In this document: positions 59,480-64,000 of the stretch, in pieces
How positions within the stretch are numbered: position 1 is the first letter of the stretch
Layout of the letters: each line of letters opens with the position of its first letter
Assembly: GCF_002300165.1 (NCBI RefSeq)
Contig: NZ_MLCE01000022.1
Span: forward strand, 62,001 to 126,000
Direction of reading: 5' to 3'
Origin: Streptomyces sp. Tue6028
GTDB taxonomy: Bacteria; Actinomycetota; Actinomycetes; Streptomycetales; Streptomycetaceae
Length of the DNA stretch: 64,000 bases
Notes under the pieces: model-generated
What the model saw: only the letters and a program-made list of their open reading frames with translations
Told to the model about the DNA's origin: nothing
The model's database searches: none
Made by a program: the position numbers and the translations under genes

Positions 59480-62400
59480 ATGGCGGGGAATCGGCCGGGG
59501 GACTGGCATGTCCTGGATCTGGACAAGGACCCCACTCCCGGTGATCCGGACCGTGTGCGTCACCTGGCGAAGAGTTTGCTGGACTTCGCGGACGATGTCT
59601 CGGAGGCGTTGCGGTCGGTCAAGGGGATGGCGGACGAGGACGCTGTTCTGAAGTGGGCGGGGAAGTCGGCGAAGGCGTTCGGGGACGAGTTCTCGGGTGT
59701 GCCGAAGCAGCTGAAGAAGCTGAAGAAGTCCTACGAGATGGCCGGGGATGCGCTGGCGGCGTACTGGCCGGAGCTGGAGCGCGCGCAGGCGCTGGCGGAC
59801 AAGGCGTTGGCGAAGGGCCGTGAGGCGCAGTCCGACCTGTCCTCGGCCAAGTCCCGGCTCTCCTCCGCCGATTCGTGGGTGTCGCGGGCGAACAAGGAAG
59901 CGGACAAGTACAAGGACGATCCGACGGGGAGTAAGGACAAGGAGAAGCCGGACGAGGCGAAGGTGCGTGCGGCGACGCGGGATGCGCAGCATGCGAAGTC
60001 GGCGCGGACGTCGGCGCAGTCGGATGTGACGAGTGCGAACGGTGCGTTGGACGCGGCGAAGAAGATGGCCGAGGACGCGCGGAAGATGCGCGAGGAGGCG
60101 GCCCGTACGGCGAAGACGAAGATCGGTGAGGCGTCGGACGCGGGGATCCACAACCGTAAGTGGTGGGAGGAGGTCGGGGACTGGTTCTCCGACAACTGGG
60201 ACACCATCGTCGCGGTGTGCAAGGTGGTCGTGGCGGTGGTGGGGATCATCGCGATGATCATCGGTGGGCCGATCCTCGGCGCGATCGTGCTGATCGCCGC
60301 TCTCGTCGTCCTCGCCGACACCCTCAACAAATATCGCAAGGGCCAAGCGTCCTTGTGGGACGTGGCGTTCGCGGCGCTGGACTGCATACCCGGCGGCAAG
60401 GGGATCACCAGCCTGGGCAAGCTCGCCAAGGGTATGAAGGGCCTCGGCAAGATGGGCCTCAAGGGCATGGCCATGGGCGTCAAGGGGATGGGCAAGAACG
60501 CGCGGCTCATGGGCCGGCAGATGAAGAAGCTCTTCACCTGCGGTGACCCCATCGACATGGCCACCGGCCAGATGGTCACCTCGGCAACAGACGTCCAACT
60601 CGACGGCGTCCTCCCCCTTCTCATCGAGCGCCACCACCGCACCGGCACCCGCAGCGGCCGTCTCTTCGGCCGGAGCTGGACCTCCACACTCGATCAGCGG
60701 CTGCTGCTCGACGCCACCGGGGTGAGGTTCGCCACCGCCGACGGCATGATCCTCCACTATCCCGTCCCAGAGCCGGGCCTCGAACTGCTGCCCGTAGAGG
60801 GCCCGCACTGGCCCCTGAGCTGGGACGGCGCCACGGGAGGCGAGCTCACGGTGCACCAGCCCCACGCCGGTGTGACCCTTCGGTTCCGGCCGCTCCCCGG
60901 CAGGCCCGCGGGCGAACTTCCGCTGGTTGCCGTCAGCGACCGCAACGACAACACGATGACGATCGCCTACGACGCGACCGGCCTGCCCACCGAAGTCGCC
61001 CATCACGGCGGCTACCGCATAGGTGTGACCACGGAGAACCGTCAGGTTACGGCGCTGACCCTGCTCAGCGCTCCCGACCGGCCCACCCTCCTGCGCTACG
61101 GCTACGACCAGGACGGCAACCTCTCCGAGATCCACGACTCCTCCGGACGACCGCAGCGGCTCTTCTACGACGACAGGCGGCGCGTCACCGGCTGGGAGGA
61201 CCGTACGGGCGCCTGGTACCGCTACACGTACGACGGTGAAGACCGTTGTGTCGCGGCCCACGGCATCGACGGCGTCCTCGACTACACCTTCGCGTACGAC
61301 GACGAGGCGCACGTGACGACCGCCGTCAACTCGCTGGGGCACGCCACCACATACGGGTTCAACGACTTCTACCAATTGGTCGCCGAGACCGACCCGCTGG
61401 GGCACACCGTCCTGCAGGAATGGGACCGGCGAGACCAACTGCTGTCACGCACCGATGAGCTGGGCCGCACGATCCGCCTCGACTGGGGACCGACGGGTCA
61501 CCTCGTCGGCGTGCGCCTGCCCGACGGCTCGACCTCGACCGTTCGTCACGACGACCTCGGCCGGCCGGTCGAGATGGTGACGTACGACGGAGCCGTCACA
61601 CGTCAGGAATGGGACGATCGCGGAAACTGCTCCGCTCTGACGTCGGCGGACGGGGCCACCACACGGTTCACCCGCGATCGAACCGGTGCCGTGGCCTCGG
61701 TGACGGACGCGGTGGGCGCGGTGACGCGGTTCGTCAACAACGCCGCCGGCCAGCCGACGTCCGTGACGAACCCGCTCGGCGCCGTGACCCACGCGGCCTA
61801 CGACGCCTTCGGGCGACGCAGCAGCGTCACGGACTCGCTGGGCGCCACGACGCGCTTCGTCTGGACCGTGGAGGGCCGTCCGGCGGACCGGACCGGACCG
61901 GACGGCGCGACCGAGTCCTGGACCTACGACGGCGAGGGCAACCTGCTCACCCACACGGATCCCATGGGACGGGTCACCCGGAACACCTACGGTCCGCTCG
62001 GGGTCCTCGCCTCACGCACCACGCCCGACGGAGCCCGCCACACGTTCACGCACGACACGGAACTCCGGCTCCTTCAGGTCACAGGACCGCGCGGACTCAC
62101 CTGGGACTACACGAGCGACGCCGCCGGCCGCCTCGTCACCGAGTCCGACTTCGACGGCCGCACGGTCTCCTACGTCTACGACGCCGCAGGGCAACTCCTC
62201 AGCCGGACAAACCCGCTGGGCCAGTCGACGGCGTTCGCCTACGACGAGGTGGGCAACCAGTGCGAGAAGACCGTGGACGGCCGGTCGACGGTCTACACGC
62301 ACGACTCCGCCGGCCGCGTCCTGAGCGCCGAGGGCCCCGACGTGACCCTGACGTACGCGTACGACACGGCGGGCCGGGTGATCGGTGAGGCCACCGACGG

Positions 62401-64000
62401 CCTGGCCCTCACGACGGAGTACGACGTCCTGGGCAGGCCCACGCGAAGGACCACACCGACCGGCGCCACCACCACGTACACCTACGACGCCGCCGGCAAT
62501 CGCACCGCCCTCGTGGCCTCCGGGCATGCCCTCCGCTCCGCGTACGACGAGCTCGGCCGCGAGACCGCCCGGGGGCTGGGCGGTGGCGAGGTCGTCCTGA
62601 CGCGCGGCTGGGACGCGTACCACCGCCCCACGTCCATGAGGGTGACGGCGTCCGGCAGCGCACGACCCCTGGCCGACCGCACGTACACCTACCAGGCCGA
62701 CGGCACTCCGAGCTCCCTGTTCGACCAGGCCACCGGTCTCCGTGCGTTCGAGCAGGACGCGGCGGCCCGCGTCACGGCGATACGTGCCGCCGACTGGTCC
62801 GAGACGTACGCCTACGACGCCGCGGGCAACCAGACGCGGGCGGACTGGCCGGACGGCCGGCCCGCCCCCGAGGCCCGCGGCGTGCGCGAACATGCGGGCA
62901 ACCGCGTCACCCGGGCCGGCTCCGTCCACTACGAGTACGACGCCGCCGGACGGGTGGTCCTGCGCCGCAGGACGCGCCTGTCCCGCAAGCCGGACATCTG
63001 GCGCTACACGTGGAACGGCGAGGACCGGCTCACGAGCGTCACCACCCCGGACGGAACGGTATGGCGCTACGTGTACGACTCCCTGGGACGGCGGGTCGCC
63101 AAACAGCGACTCGCACCCGGCGCCGACACACACCCGCAGGCCCCGGTCGTCGAGGAGATCCGCTTCACCTGGGACGGGCCGCACCTCGTGGAGCAGACGG
63201 CGCCCGTGCCGGGACGCCTGGAGGAAGTGGTCCTCACCTGGGACCGCGAGGGCTTGACCCCCGTCGCCCAGACAGAGCGCACGCTCCTGGCCGATGCCTC
63301 GCAGGAGGTCGTCGACGAGCGCTTCTACGCCATCGTGACCGACCTGGTGGGCACCCCGACCGAACTGGTCGACGAGACGGGCGGTGTCGGCTGGCGCTCC
63401 AGTGCCACGCTCTGGGGGCTGACCACAGGGGAGCCGGACGCCGCCACCAGCACGCCCCTGCGCTTCCCGGGGCAGTACTTCGACCCGGAATCAGGGCTCC
63501 ACTACAACAACCTGCGACATTACGACCCGACCACCGCCGCCTACATCAGTCCGGATCCGCTCGGCCTGGACGCCGGGCCCAACCCGCGGGCGTATGTGCC
63601 GAACCCGCTCCGGTGGATCGACTACCTGGGACTGATCTGCCACTCCCGCGTCCTCGGCAAGAACCTGGCCGCGGACGGGCGCCCGGTCCTGGCCGGTCAG
63701 GCGGCGGCACACATCGTCCCCTCCACCCTGAACCGGGTGGTCGGCCGCACCGCGGACAGCCGCGCCATTCTGGCCCGGTACGGCGTGGACATCGACGAGG
63801 CGGCCAACGGCATACCCTTGGGGCACCCGCGGCCCCACAACTTCACCCACCGCAATCCGTTCCTGCTGAGGCTCAATGAGCACCTGAGGGACACGGAAGC
63901 AGCAGGACTGGCCGCGGGCCTCAGCAATGCCCAGATCGGTAACTCGATACGCGCGGAACTGCGCACCATCGGGCGTGAGGTCGAACACGAGCTGTCGCCC
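59480..64000 (+). CDS. RHS-repeat polymorphic toxin with T7SS-like N-terminus and AHH-type nuclease tip (3' end outside window)
   Basis: At least 1507 codons, open to the window edge. Residues 1-200: helical WXG/LXG-like region (LKWAGKSAKAFGDEF) and charged coiled coils; 242-281 hydrophobic helices; from 353 a DUF6531-type start (CGDPIDMATGQMVTS); from about 530 to 1370 RHS/YD repeats (YDxxGN, YDAAGRV); RHS core end PDPLGLDAGPNPRAY near 1356. Tip from 1386: AAAHIVP (1408-1414), NGIPLGH and HNFTHRNPFLLRLNEHL, an AHH (HNH/EndoVII) nuclease pattern with Ala for the first His. An immunity gene would lie beyond the window. Confidence 0.88.
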   Translation, partial: MAGNRPGDWHVLDLDKDPTPGDPDRVRHLAKSLLDFADDVSEALRSVKGMADEDAVLKWAGKSAKAFGDEFSGVPKQLKKLKKSYEMAGDALAAYWPELERAQALADKALAKGREAQSDLSSAKSRLSSADSWVSRANKEADKYKDDPTGSKDKEKPDEAKVRAATRDAQHAKSARTSAQSDVTSANGALDAAKKMAEDARKMREEAARTAKTKIGEASDAGIHNRKWWEEVGDWFSDNWDTIVAVCKVVVAVVGIIAMIIGGPILGAIVLIAALVVLADTLNKYRKGQASLWDVAFAALDCIPGGKGITSLGKLAKGMKGLGKMGLKGMAMGVKGMGKNARLMGRQMKKLFTCGDPIDMATGQMVTSATDVQLDGVLPLLIERHHRTGTRSGRLFGRSWTSTLDQRLLLDATGVRFATADGMILHYPVPEPGLELLPVEGPHWPLSWDGATGGELTVHQPHAGVTLRFRPLPGRPAGELPLVAVSDRNDNTMTIAYDATGLPTEVAHHGGYRIGVTTENRQVTALTLLSAPDRPTLLRYGYDQDGNLSEIHDSSGRPQRLFYDDRRRVTGWEDRTGAWYRYTYDGEDRCVAAHGIDGVLDYTFAYDDEAHVTTAVNSLGHATTYGFNDFYQLVAETDPLGHTVLQEWDRRDQLLSRTDELGRTIRLDWGPTGHLVGVRLPDGSTSTVRHDDLGRPVEMVTYDGAVTRQEWDDRGNCSALTSADGATTRFTRDRTGAVASVTDAVGAVTRFVNNAAGQPTSVTNPLGAVTHAAYDAFGRRSSVTDSLGATTRFVWTVEGRPADRTGPDGATESWTYDGEGNLLTHTDPMGRVTRNTYGPLGVLASRTTPDGARHTFTHDTELRLLQVTGPRGLTWDYTSDAAGRLVTESDFDGRTVSYVYDAAGQLLSRTNPLGQSTAFAYDEVGNQCEKTVDGRSTVYTHDSAGRVLSAEGPDVTLTYAYDTAGRVIGEATDGLALTTEYDVLGRPTRRTTPTGATTTYTYDAAGNRTALVASGHALRSAYDELGRETARGLGGGEVVLTRGWDAYHRPTSMRVTASGSARPLADRTYTYQADGTPSSLFDQATGLRAFEQDAAARVTAIRAADWSETYAYDAAGNQTRADWPDGRPAPEARGVREHAGNRVTRAGSVHYEYDAAGRVVLRRRTRLSRKPDIWRYTWNGEDRLTSVTTPDGTVWRYVYDSLGRRVAKQRLAPGADTHPQAPVVEEIRFTWDGPHLVEQTAPVPGRLEEVVLTWDREGLTPVAQTERTLLADASQEVVDERFYAIVTDLVGTPTELVDETGGVGWRSSATLWGLTTGEPDAATSTPLRFPGQYFDPESGLHYNNLRHYDPTTAAYISPDPLGLDAGPNPRAYVPNPLRWIDYLGLICHSRVLGKNLAADGRPVLAGQAAAHIVPSTLNRVVGRTADSRAILARYGVDIDEAANGIPLGHPRPHNFTHRNPFLLRLNEHLRDTEAAGLAAGLSNAQIGNSIRAELRTIGREVEHELSP

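Overview
The window is a 64 kb piece of a Streptomyces-type actinobacterial chromosome. Evidence: very high GC with G/C in nearly every third codon position, GTG starts, many stop/start overlaps, XRE-DUF397 pairs, several transmembrane Ser/Thr kinases, and a futalosine-type menaquinone gene set. As I recall it, the gene order follows the S. coelicolor SCO4470-SCO4508 neighbourhood; this comes from memory and was not searched. No rRNA, tRNA, CRISPR array or insertion sequence was recognised.

Left part (1-13 kb): the 3' end of hemL, a histidine phosphatase, a Tat/lipoprotein deacetylase-like protein, and the System II cytochrome c maturation operon (ResA-like lipoprotein, CcdA, ResB, CcsB). An SRPBCC protein follows. 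Then comes a two-gene unit of a STAND-like ATPase translationally coupled to a membrane-anchored periplasmic-binding-type receptor without transporter subunits, then a 2OG-Fe(II) oxygenase and a nucleoside deaminase.

Middle (13-44 kb): psd, a secreted TIM-barrel-like protein, a quinone oxidoreductase divergent from an ArsR regulator, an XRE/DUF397 cluster, a TetR regulator, a kinase with a ricin-type lectin domain, an EamA transporter, and LysR. The menaquinone genes follow: UbiD, UbiA and UbiX types (MqnL/P/M), mqnE, and further on mqnA. Among them lie an AsnC regulator behind a 14-bp tandem repeat array, a fatty-acid block (TetR, MaoC, FabG4-type reductase, thiolase, acyl-CoA synthetase; the MaoC/FabG4/thiolase order resembles mycobacterial Rv0241c-Rv0243), AzlCD with an XRE-cupin regulator, and a cold shock protein. 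Two tandem Ser/Thr kinases end the block; the second carries a PQQ-type propeller behind an internal twin-arginine motif.

Right part (44-64 kb): an accessory type VII secretion/polymorphic toxin locus. It holds an FHA-containing EssC-like ATPase, three small WXG100-like proteins, two large LXG-like proteins, two small membrane proteins, five roughly 200-residue proteins that look like one divergent family, and an RHS toxin with a T7SS-like N-terminus and an AHH-type nuclease tip that runs off the window end. The genes are arranged as repeated modules (small WXG protein, large effector, family member, membrane protein). This locus is the best candidate for something undescribed.
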